From: Syntrophobacteraceae bacterium
GTDB lineage: Bacteria > Desulfobacterota > Syntrophobacteria > Syntrophobacterales > Syntrophobacteraceae
Direction: 5' to 3'
DNA: 64,000 bases
Assembly (NCBI GenBank): GCA_018053185.1
Contig: JAGPLX010000003.1
Coordinates: 1-64,000, forward strand
The notes beneath the pieces are model-generated. The model was given only the letters and a program-made list of their open reading frames with translations. It had not been told where the DNA came from and did no database searches. Both the position numbers and the translations under genes were made by a program. The stretch's first letter is position 1, and every line of letters starts with the position of its first letter. Of this stretch, positions 1-6,632 are shown one piece after another.

Positions 1-3000
1 TCATGCCCCGGCCTCATTGAAGCACCGCACGCATAATCTTGAAAACGGTGCGCATGACCGGTTTTCCGGGGCATTCATGCCCCGGCCTCATTGAAGCACC
101 GCACGCATAATCTTGAAAACGGTGCGCATGACCGGTTTTCCGGGGCATTCATGCCCCGGCCTCATTGAAGCACAAAAGGTCGGCAATGATATTCAGCCCC
201 AATTGAAGTTTTCCGGGGCATTCATGCCCCGGCCTCATTGAAGCTAGAGTGTTTCGGACACTCACGCGGAGTCCCTTCGGATGTTTTCCGGGGCATTCAT
301 GCCCCGGCCTCATTGAAGCAGCGATGCGGGTTCGGACAAATGGGAAAGTGATTTCGGGTTTTCCGGGGCATTCATGCCCCGGCCTCATTGAAGCCTTGTC
401 CTTGCCCCCAAAGTTCTTGAATCCCATAGCCGTTTTCCGGGGCATTCATGCCCCGGCCTCATTGAAGCGCTCGAATCTATACAGATCACCGAAACCGGCC
501 TGCAGGGTTTTCCGGGGCATTCATGCCCCGGCCTCATTGAAGCATTCACGGAGCCAGAACCACCGGCACTTCCCCAGAGGTTTTCCGGGGCATTCATGCC
601 CCGGCCTCATTGAAGCGCATGGAAAAGCTGGAATGCAAGTTTACCCTGGGTGAGTTTTCCGGGGCATTCATGCCCCGGCCTCATTGAAGCCACTCCCCTG
701 GCTGCCGCTATTACACTTGCCCCAAGTTTTCCGGGGCATTCATGCCCCGGCCTCATTGAAGCTCCTGCAGCCAGACAAGCAGCTCCTTGAAGAATACCAC
801 GTTTTCCGGGGCATTCATGCCCCGGCCTCATTGAAGCCTGCCGATCTGGACCAGGATGATTGGGCCGGAGCTCGTTTTCCGGGGCATTCATGCCCCGGCC
901 TCATTGAAGCACTGTCGAGGCCGAAGAATACGGGCGTGGGGCAAATGTTTTCCGGGGCATTCATGCCCCGGCCTCATTGAAGCGGCACAAAGTTCGTCGA
1001 AATTGAAAAAAAGCTCTCCAAGTTTTCCGGGGCATTCATGCCCCGGCCTCATTGAAGCCTTCTGCGGGCCTTTCGCTTTCAGACGAGACTGCCTGGTTTT
1101 CCGGGGCATTCATGCCCCGGCCTCATTGAAGCTGGTTTCACGCAGAATGTAGCTCACAACATTTCGGCAGGTTTTCCGGGGCATTCATGCCCCGGCCTCA
1201 TTGAAGCTGTGACGGTGGCTTGATGGGAGGTGAATGATGGCCGGTTTTCCGGGGCATTCATGCCCCGGCCTCATTGAAGCCGGCAATAGTCAGTTTGCTG
1301 TTGGCGACTCCCGCCATGTTTTCCGGGGCATTCATGCCCCGGCCTCATTGAAGCTCAAACTCCTGCCCAATCTCCCGCAGCGCCGACTCGACGTTTTCCG
1401 GGGCATTCATGCCCCGGCCTCATTGAAGCCGCCGATGAAGTGCGGCTCGAGGCCAGGCCTTCCTTGTTTTCCGGGGCATTCATGCCCCGGCCTCATTGAA
1501 GCTCCCAGGGCCTGGTCTTAGGAGACTTTAGCGTCTGGAGGTTTTCCGGGGCATTCATGCCCCGGCCTCATTGAAGCACGAAGAATGGCATGGGCACCAA
1601 ATTGGCATCCAGGTCGTTTTCCGGGGCATTCATGCCCCGGCCTCATTGAAGCGGCCAGGGGTGGCATAGTGGCCTTGGGCGCCACGGCCGGTTTTCCGGG
1701 GCATTCATGCCCCGGCCTCATTGAAGCTCCCTCATCGAGGGAATTATCCCAGGAGAGCGTCCGGTTTTCCGGGGCATTCATGCCCCGGCCTCATTGAAGC
1801 CATCTACTGCATTTGCATCCTTCGGCAATCCGAGACCAGTTTTCCGGGGCATTCATGCCCCGGCCTCATTGAAGCGTGGATACTGAAATTGGTTCTAATA
1901 AATGGAAACGATGTTTTCCGGGGCATTCATGCCCCGGCCTCATTGAAGCTCCAACATGTAGACCATAAAAGCCAACAATTTCTTATAGTTTTCCGGGGCA
2001 TTCATGCCCCGGCCTCATTGAAGCGTTGTCTCCAGAAGCCGCCTTGGTTCCGCTCGTAAGGTTTTCCGGGGCATTCATGCCCCGGCCTCATTGAAGCTCA
2101 GTCAGTCACGGGCATCTATTCGACCCATACAATGTTTTCCGGGGCATTCATGCCCCGGCCTCATTGAAGCTCATTCCGCTCAACGCATAGATCACTCCAT
2201 TGATCCTGTTTTCCGGGGCATTCATGCCCCGGCCTCATTGAAGCCGGTCCCACGGCAGAACCTTTGCCCGGCTCGCGGCCCGTTTTCCGGGGCATTCATG
2301 CCCCGGCCTCATTGAAGCAGAACGGGGCTCAGAATACTGGATAAATTGTATGGGGTTTTCCGGGGCATTCATGCCCCGGCCTCATTGAAGCCTCGCAAGA
2401 CCCGAAGACCCAGACGCATTGAATTTGCGTTTTCCGGGGCATTCATGCCCCGGCCTCATTGAAGCCTTTGTGAGGCTGGGAAGGATGGTCGGGCTTTCGT
2501 GTTTTCCGGGGCATTCATGCCCCGGCCTCATTGAAGCATGTCCATCCAAGACGTGGGCCTTCCCGTTTTGGTGGTTTTCCGGGGCATTCATGCCCCGGCC
2601 TCATTGAAGCGGACAATGCTCACCCTATCACTTCAATCGGCGGTCGTAGTTTTCCGGGGCATTCATGCCCCGGCCTCATTGAAGCTTCGCTCATTTCCAG
2701 CTCCACTCACTTTAATTGACGTTTTCCGGGGCATTCATGCCCCGGCCTCATTGAAGCGATGCTTGATCGTCGGGGTCGAGTTCTCGAAGATCTTGGTTTT
2801 CCGGGGCATTCATGCCCCGGCCTCATTGAAGCGGTGCGGGAATAGCTTGAGGCACAAGGATTTCCTGTGGTTTTCCGGGGTATTCATGCCCCGGCCTCAT
2901 TGAAGCATAAGTTGCTGCGGTCTCCAGCCCCTTGATGCGGAGCGTTTTCCGGGGCATTCATGCCCCGGCCTCATTGAAGCGAAAGCTCCCGCTCGAGCTC

Positions 3001-3269
3001 CTCGGGGCTCTTGGCCTGTTTTCCGGGGCATTCATGCCCCGGCCTCATTGAAGCGATAATGCATCGAATGGCATGCGAAGGCTGGTGGCTGTTTTCCGGG
3101 GCATTCATGCCCCGGCCTCATTGAAGCGGCGATATCCACGTCCATGCGGCGCCCGGAATGAATGGTTTTCCGGGGCATTCATGCCCCGGCCTCATTGAAG
3201 CCATCGGGATCTGCGCATTGGCCGCCGCAGCCCCTACGCCTTTTTCCGGGGCATTCATGCCCCGGCCTC
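1..3269 (+). CRISPR. CRISPR array, 37-bp repeats, 44 visible spacers, open at left edge
   Basis: A 37-bp repeat beginning GTTTTCCGGGGC and ending CCTCATTGAAGC recurs about every 74 bp. The first copy is cut by the window edge (its last 23 bases are 1-23); 43 full-length copies and one truncated copy follow, separating 44 spacers of 35-39 bp. Each repeat holds a strong palindrome (CCGGGGC, loop ATTCAT, GCCCCGG). The last eight bases, ATTGAAGC, resemble the 8-nt 5' handle of crRNAs from several class 1 systems, so transcription is probably on the plus strand with the leader left of position 1. Decay at the right end agrees: the repeat at 2870-2906 has one C-to-T change (2881), and the last copy (3241-3269) has a changed first base and lacks its final eight bases. 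Subtype cannot be set without cas genes; none is in this window. Confidence 0.98.
24..134 (+). repeat. Duplicated spacer in the CRISPR array
   Basis: The spacers at 24-60 and 98-134 are identical over all 37 bases (both begin ACCGCACGCATAATC). They are separated by one normal repeat (61-97), so a whole repeat-spacer unit was duplicated. No other spacer pair in the visible array is identical. Unequal recombination between repeats is the simple explanation. Confidence 0.97.
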
Positions 3270-3358
3270 GAGCTTTGGGCCAAGGAGTTCGACTGAAGTT
3301 TTCGTAAACGCCCCGCCAAACCTCCGGTTAGCCGTCCCAACCCCGAAACGTCTTTTCG
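3270..3358 (+). repeat. Left copy of an imperfect inverted repeat bracketing the prophage fragment
   Basis: Starting at the base after the truncated last CRISPR repeat, this stretch matches the reverse complement of 6363-6452. Shared blocks include TCGACTGAAGTT, TCGTAAAC, CCCCGCC, CCAACC and CGAAACG, with small indels between them. The match fades at about 3350. Its first eight bases belong to a CGAGCTTT motif (3269-3276) that recurs at 6121-6128. I do not recognise the sequence. It could be a transposon terminal repeat or a duplicated piece of the array's original flank. Confidence 0.7.
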
Positions 3359-3397
3359 CTGGGCAAGCCCGCAGAAAAGCGGTTCGGTATCCGAAGG

Positions 3398-3559
3398 GTG
3401 AAAACCTCGCGCGAGGCCTTCCTTGTCATCGAGGGGCTGAAGGGGATGTTTATAAAAGCCATGAATGCGCGCCACGGGAAGGAGTGGTGGACGCTTGTTT
3501 TCACCGACCGCAGGATCGATCGATTCATAAAGGAATACTGCCCTAAGGAATACCGCTGA
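3398..3559 (+). CDS. Small phage protein of unknown function
   Basis: A 53-codon frame opens with GTG at 3398 and ends in a TGA that overlaps the com start (TGATG). The C-terminal half, containing GKEWWTLVFTDRRIDRF and ending in PKEYR, reads like real protein. The gene is probably translationally coupled to com. The frame is open further upstream, to about 3331, but there it enters the inverted-repeat sequence, so the true N terminus may have been lost at the insertion junction. I do not recognise a family. The ribosome-binding site before the GTG is weak, which also fits a truncated gene. Confidence 0.5.
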   Translation: MKTSREAFLVIEGLKGMFIKAMNARHGKEWWTLVFTDRRIDRFIKEYCPKEYR

Positions 3560-3735
3560 TGGATGCTATTCGCTGCAGGAGATGCGGAAGACTGCTCTTC
3601 AAGGGGATGGTCCTGCATATCGAAATAAAGTGCCCCAAGTGCGGCTACACCCAGATTATGCAAATCCAGGCGCAGCGATCTTTACAGCCACCAACCACAG
3701 AGGTCGAAAGCCGGCCGGCTGAGCACCAGGCATGA
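3559..3735 (+). CDS. com: Com-like zinc-finger translational regulator (Mu family)
   Basis: This 58-residue protein has the architecture of phage Mu Com: an N-terminal zinc knuckle with C6-x2-C9, then LLFKG, then IEIKCPKCGY supplying C25 and C28. In Mu, Com binds mom mRNA and relieves an inhibitory structure so that the Mom DNA-modification enzyme is made. Related Com proteins occur in many Mu-like prophages, often beside DNA methyltransferase genes. Here no mom or methyltransferase gene follows; the next gene is a secreted repeat protein. The start overlaps the stop of the preceding small gene. Identification rests on the Cys pattern and the LLFK/IEIKCP motif and is fairly secure; its present target is unknown. 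Confidence 0.8.
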   Translation: MDAIRCRRCGRLLFKGMVLHIEIKCPKCGYTQIMQIQAQRSLQPPTTEVESRPAEHQA

Positions 3736-3754
3736 ACTCAAAGGCGTTTTTCCA

Positions 3755-3819
3755 TTGACAACCCGCAATGCTTTGGGCCATTCATTTTGGCGCCCAAAGC
3801 TAAGACACAAGAAGGAGGT
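3755..3819 (+). promoter_or_regulatory. Possible promoter and hairpin before the secreted repeat protein
   Basis: A TTGACA hexamer lies at 3755-3760, with no good -10 box at the usual distance. An exact 8-bp inverted repeat follows: CTTTGGGC at 3771-3778 and GCCCAAAG at 3792-3799, with a 13-base loop. A strong AAGGAGG ribosome-binding site lies just upstream of the ATG at 3826. The hairpin could be an operator or a structured leader. Given the Com gene next door, an RNA-level role is conceivable but unproven. Confidence 0.4.
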
Positions 3820-3825
3820 TTGATC

Positions 3826-4158
3826 ATGGAAAATCAATTGGTCACCATGAAAAGATCCCTGGCGGCATGGATCCTCATATTTGCCATCTCGCTCTTGCCA
3901 GCGGCGTACGCAGCGGCCGCCGATCCGGCCGGAACGGCGCAGGACGTGAAGAAAGAAAAGAAGGAAAAGCAGGCAAGGAAGGTGATCTTTAAGGATCGCA
4001 GGGGCTTTCGCTCGGGAAGCGCCGAGATGCAAAACGGCAAGATCATCTTTAAGGATCGCAGGGGCTTTCGCTCGGGAAGCGCCGAGATGCAAAACGGCAA
4101 GATCATCTTTAAGGATCGCAGGGGCTTTCGATCAGGAAGCGCCGAGCTCAAAAAATGA
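3826..4158 (+). CDS. Secreted protein with three tandem 20-residue repeats
   Basis: This 110-residue product starts at ATG 3826 behind an excellent ribosome-binding site. Residues 1-35 form a signal peptide (MKRS... hydrophobic core ... AYAAAA). A short Lys/Glu-rich linker follows, then three units of 20 residues built on IFKDRRGFRSGSAE. The units occupy 3979-4038, 4039-4098 and 4099-4155. At the DNA level they are almost identical, with changes mainly in the first codons of unit 1 and the last codons of unit 3, so the expansion is recent. The mature part is strongly basic. The gene sits between com and the lysis genes of the prophage remnant and is followed by a terminator. I recognise no family. 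A phage-encoded exported factor, a repeat peptide precursor or a neutral passenger are all possible. Confidence 0.75.
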   Translation: MENQLVTMKRSLAAWILIFAISLLPAAYAAAADPAGTAQDVKKEKKEKQARKVIFKDRRGFRSGSAEMQNGKIIFKDRRGFRSGSAEMQNGKIIFKDRRGFRSGSAELKK

Positions 4159-4291
4159 TCTCCCGATGTGAAAATGAGGTTGCTTTCGCGCAGGCCGCGA
4201 GGTAAGTTGAAGCGACATTAAGATAAGAGCGCCTTCGAGCGCCAAATATGTGCCTGGGTGTGAAATTCCAGGCAGCCCCCAGAGGCCTTCG

Positions 4292-4330
4292 AGCCCGGTT
4301 TCCCCGCATGAGCGGGGGGCCGGGCTTTTT
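4292..4330 (+). terminator. Rho-independent terminator
   Basis: AGCCCGG and CCGGGCT flank a GC-rich hairpin (CCCCGC/GCGGGG inside) followed by TTTTTGG. It lies 130 bases after the secreted repeat protein gene and before the holin-like gene, so it should end the com-repeat-protein transcript. Confidence 0.8.
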
Positions 4331-4361
4331 GGTTTTCTGGGGGCCACAACTCGAATGGGGG

Positions 4362-4679
4362 ATGGTAAAGAAAATGGCGATCTCATGGTTAAAAGTCCTC
4401 AAGGCGGCTCCCGGGGCAAAAAAGGCGATTGATGCCCTGGTGGCCCCGGGCGCGAGCCAATCGAGCACCGTTTGGTACAATCTGGTGAAGGCCGCCTTCA
4501 CGGTGCTGGTCGCCTGCGGTGTCACCTGGCAACTGAGCGAAGAGGAGATGCTCACCCTGGGGTCCTTCCTTGCGGTAATGGTGCCGACTCTTGCAACCGT
4601 TGGCGACATGGTGGCCAATCTATGGCTGCGGGTGCGCACCCACGAGCCCCTTTCGGCCAAAGCGGCGAGGAGCGAGTGA
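4362..4679 (+). CDS. Holin-like phage membrane protein
   Basis: A 105-residue protein starts at ATG 4362, behind a run of Gs, and has two hydrophobic stretches: about residues 40-57 (AAFTVLVACGVTW) and 65-88 (LTLGSFLAVMVPTLATVGDMV). The tail is charged. Small size, two membrane segments and position after the regulatory genes and before the packaging genes match holins or holin-like lysis proteins of Mu-like phages, which permeabilise the inner membrane at lysis. An alternative ATG is at 4374. The frame is open back to 4248, but that part overlaps the terminator and is unlikely to be translated. No endolysin gene is visible nearby. The assignment rests on topology and context. Confidence 0.55.
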   Translation: MVKKMAISWLKVLKAAPGAKKAIDALVAPGASQSSTVWYNLVKAAFTVLVACGVTWQLSEEEMLTLGSFLAVMVPTLATVGDMVANLWLRVRTHEPLSAKAARSE

Positions 4680-4723
4680 GTGAGAAACAATAGTTGAAGG
4701 CCGATACCGGAAAATAGGCAGAG

Positions 4724-5041
4724 ATGAAAGAATATCTCGATGGGTTGAAGATCCTGGCGGATCTGGGTGGGGCCTCGGTAATCGCGGTGGTCGTGATAGT
4801 ATGCATATATCGGTTGCTCACAAACTTCGCGGTAGCCTTTATCGCCAATATGGAAAAGATCGCGACCTCGATGGGAGAGCAGGCCCGCAGCATAAAGGAC
4901 CTAAGCGAGTCATTGAATGAGACCATTGCCAAGGATAATGCGGAACACCGCGAGATTCTGCTCTCCATGCAGGTGGTGGGCGGAGAGCTCAAGACGCTGA
5001 TGCAGGAGATCAAATGCCTGAGGGAGGACATTCAGAAATGA
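4724..5041 (+). CDS. Small phage membrane protein with coiled coil (DUF2730-like)
   Basis: A 105-residue protein has one membrane segment at about residues 14-36 (ASVIAVVVIVCIYRLL) and then a charged helical region to the end, rich in E, K and L, that should form a coiled coil. Mu-like phages carry a protein of this size and design (DUF2730, Mu gp25 position) between the lysis genes and the terminase, and the order here is the same. Its exact role is not known to me. The stop overlaps the next start (ATGA at 5038-5041), indicating coupled translation. Confidence 0.6.
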   Translation: MKEYLDGLKILADLGGASVIAVVVIVCIYRLLTNFAVAFIANMEKIATSMGEQARSIKDLSESLNETIAKDNAEHREILLSMQVVGGELKTLMQEIKCLREDIQK

Positions 5042-5343
5042 TCCAAAAGGAACTGGATAGGCACAAAGACAATCACATCAGGATGCTGATCTTGCGCATC
5101 GCTTCCGCATCCTATCCCAATCCAGTGGATGCTCAGCTCGTGCGAGTGACCCTGGGAAACCTGGGATACCCGATGGATGAGCAGGACCTGAACTACTACC
5201 TGGCTTTCCTGGAGGAGCGTGGCTACATCAAGCTCATGAGACGGTCCGAGTTCTCGATCACGATGGTAGGCATCACGGCGGACGGCATCGATGTGATGGA
5301 TGAGCGCAAGAAGGATTGCTCGATAGGCTTTGGGGACAGATGA
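5038..5343 (+). CDS. Small winged-helix-like phage protein (VpaChn25_0724-like)
   Basis: A 101-residue soluble protein starts at ATG 5038, overlapping the previous stop. The pattern LILRIASASYPNPVDAQLVRVTLGNLGYPMDEQ..., then a predicted helix and a strand-like GITADGIDVMD tail, resembles the small MarR/ArsR-like proteins at the Mu gp26 position of Mu-like prophages. Function is not established for this family as far as I know. It is followed by the small terminase gene with an ATGA overlap at 5340. Confidence 0.6.
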   Translation: MIQKELDRHKDNHIRMLILRIASASYPNPVDAQLVRVTLGNLGYPMDEQDLNYYLAFLEERGYIKLMRRSEFSITMVGITADGIDVMDERKKDCSIGFGDR

Positions 5344-5853
5344 GCGCCAAAACGCAAGCCCGCGAGATGGCCTATAGAGTCTGGCGCGAGTGCGGGCAGA
5401 ACCTCTCGGAAACGGAGAGGCTGCTCAAGTGCGATCATGGCTTGCCCGTGAGCCGCCAGACCCTCACCGAGTGGTCCAAAAAATACGACTGGGAATCCAG
5501 GGCCGCTCGCGCCGAAGCTCTCGAGATGCGAAAGGCCGAAGCCTTTAGCGATGAGGCCATGCTCTCGGCCCTCCTGGACCAGAAGGAGCGCTATGAGGCC
5601 TATTTTGCCTCCCTGCAGGTAGGGCAGGTGGATAACCAGGCTCTTTTTGCCTATTCGGGGCTCCTTAAGAATCTGCTCGCCATGAAGACGGCCTCCGCAG
5701 GAAAGCGCGCGGGAAGTGGACCGCCCGGCCATCTTTCTTGAAGATCTGCAGTTCATCGCGTCAGCCCTCAAGGAGATCGACCCCGAGGGTCTCAAAGTGC
5801 TCGGGAAAAGTTTTGACGCAATCGTTTCGAGGTTTAAGGAAGCTTATGGCTAA
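5340..5853 (+). pseudogene. Small terminase subunit, frameshifted
   Basis: Frame 1 runs from ATG 5340 to 5741. It has a helix-turn-helix-like N terminus (MAYRVWRECGQNLSETERLL...SRQTLTEWSKKYDW), as in DNA-binding small terminase subunits. After about codon 120 the reading turns into low-complexity sequence (GKRAGSGPPGHLS). The natural C terminus is in another frame: from about 5710 to the TAA at 5851 it reads DRPAIFLEDLQFIASALKE ... SFDAIVSRFKEAYG. A one-base change near 5705-5715 therefore split the gene. The restored product would be about 170 residues, the usual size for this subunit. A sequencing error is possible, but the adjacent large terminase is broken too. Confidence 0.7.
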
Positions 5854-6130
5854 GATGCGTGCCAGGCCAAAGCTCACCGAATATGGCTTTGATAAGTGGG
5901 TCGAGGATCTAAGGACCTGGATACATGAGTCGGTCTCGCCTTTTGAAGAGGACTCGCCCGAAAAGCAGGCCGAGAGGATCGAGCGCGGCAGGCATAATAA
6001 GCTCTTCTTTATGAAGACGTATCTACCCCACTATTTCACTGTGGATTTCGGGGATTTCCATGAGGAGTGGAGCGAGCTGGGGGATTTGCGTGACGAGGTG
6101 GTGCTCATCGTCGCACCCCGCGAGCTTTAA
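5846..6130 (+). pseudogene. Large terminase subunit, truncated to its N terminus
   Basis: The ATG at 5846 overlaps the end of the small terminase gene. The 94-codon product has the N-terminal character of phage large terminases of Mu-like phages (RHNKLFFMKTYLPHYFTVDFGDFHEEW ... VVLIVAPREL). It ends where the ATPase Walker A-like motif of the family (APRE..KS type) should continue. The rest of the ATPase domain and the nuclease domain are missing. The break coincides with the second copy of the CGAGCTTT motif (6121-6128), and 24 bases later an orphan CRISPR repeat begins. Confidence 0.75.
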
Positions 6131-6152
6131 AGCTAACAGAACTCGCCCAATA

Positions 6153-6189
6153 GTTTTCCGGGGCATTCATGCCCCGGCCTCATTGAAGC
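6153..6189 (+). CRISPR. Orphan perfect CRISPR repeat
   Basis: All 37 bases match the consensus repeat of the array at 1-3269, in the same orientation, but this copy stands alone 2.88 kb beyond the truncated last repeat. The 24 bases between the terminase break and the repeat could be the remains of a spacer. No second repeat follows within the expected 72-75 bases. It is best read as the original terminal repeat of the array, separated from the rest by the inserted segment. Confidence 0.95.
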
Positions 6190-6632
6190 CCCTCATCCTT
6201 TGTGGTTTCAGGTTATTTCCAGGTGCGTCTTAGATTGTTTTCGGACCCTGATCCGTTCGAGCTTTTTCCGGCCTGCTTTGTATTGTCGTCGAAACGGTTT
6301 TTCGTGCATAAAGGTATAGCATGCACAACTCCGGCAGGTTGGTTCGGCGAAAAGTGAAAATCCGTGAAAACGTTTCGAGGTTGGAGTGACAGACCTGTGA
6401 TTCGGCGGGGATGTTTACGAAACTTCAGTCGACCCCACCGGTCCAAAGCCTCTTTCCATAGGGTGCGGGAATTGCCGGCCGTCTGACGAGTTGGGGGTGG
6501 GTTGGGTTCATAGGGCCCGGGGGGGCGGAGTAGGATGGGAAATCGAGGTGTCATTTTTGGGTGGACTTGGAGGATTTTGGCCGTGTAGAACCGCCGGCAG
6601 CCCGCTGCGACAACTAGAAAGAGCCAAAGACG
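6190..6632 (+). other. Gene-free stretch with the right inverted-repeat copy
   Basis: No convincing gene lies between the orphan CRISPR repeat and the porin. The stretch contains the right-hand inverted repeat (6363-6452) and a third CGAGCTTT at 6258-6265. A minus-strand frame of 113 codons (6213-6554) is open but has no recognisable domain, and part of it lies in the repeat, so I do not call it. The porin promoter must lie in the last 200 bases; I see no clear -35/-10 pair. Confidence 0.6.
6363..6452 (-). repeat. Right copy of the imperfect inverted repeat
   Basis: Read on the minus strand from 6452, this gives GGCTTTGG, GTCGACTGAAGTT, TCGTAAAC, CCCCGCC, CCAACC and CGAAACG in the same order as the plus strand from 3270. 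The pair therefore brackets about 3.2 kb containing the prophage remnant and the orphan CRISPR repeat. Confidence 0.7.

Larger units (their letters stand above)
3353..6128 (+). mobile_element. Mu-like prophage remnant
   Basis: A run of small plus-strand genes is in the order typical of the lysis-to-packaging region of Mu-like phages: Com regulator, holin-like protein, membrane/coiled-coil protein, small winged-helix-like protein, small terminase, large terminase. The start/stop overlaps (ATGA at 5038 and 5340) are phage-like. The remnant has no transposase, portal, head or tail genes. The small terminase gene is frameshifted and the large terminase gene stops after 94 codons, so it cannot be a functional prophage. 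The left boundary is taken where the inverted repeat fades, and the right boundary where terminase similarity ends. An 8-bp direct repeat (CGAGCTTT) lies at 3269-3276 and 6121-6128. Confidence 0.8.

Noticed and set aside
149-2903. Many open frames of 60-134 codons across the CRISPR array on both strands
   Set aside because: They translate the repeat over and over (for example GHSCPGLIEA or MRPGHECPGK) with changing spacers; they are by-products of the repeat, not genes.
1-6189. Self-targeting spacers against the prophage remnant
   Set aside because: Comparing the spacers by eye with 3353-6128 gave no match; a proper alignment of all 43 distinct spacers is needed to be certain.
6258-6265. Third copy of CGAGCTTT
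   Set aside because: It is not at a junction and is followed by unrelated sequence; probably chance, so not counted as an insertion boundary.
6213-6554. 113-codon minus-strand frame after the orphan repeat
   Set aside because: No domain, no ribosome site, and it lies partly in the inverted repeat.
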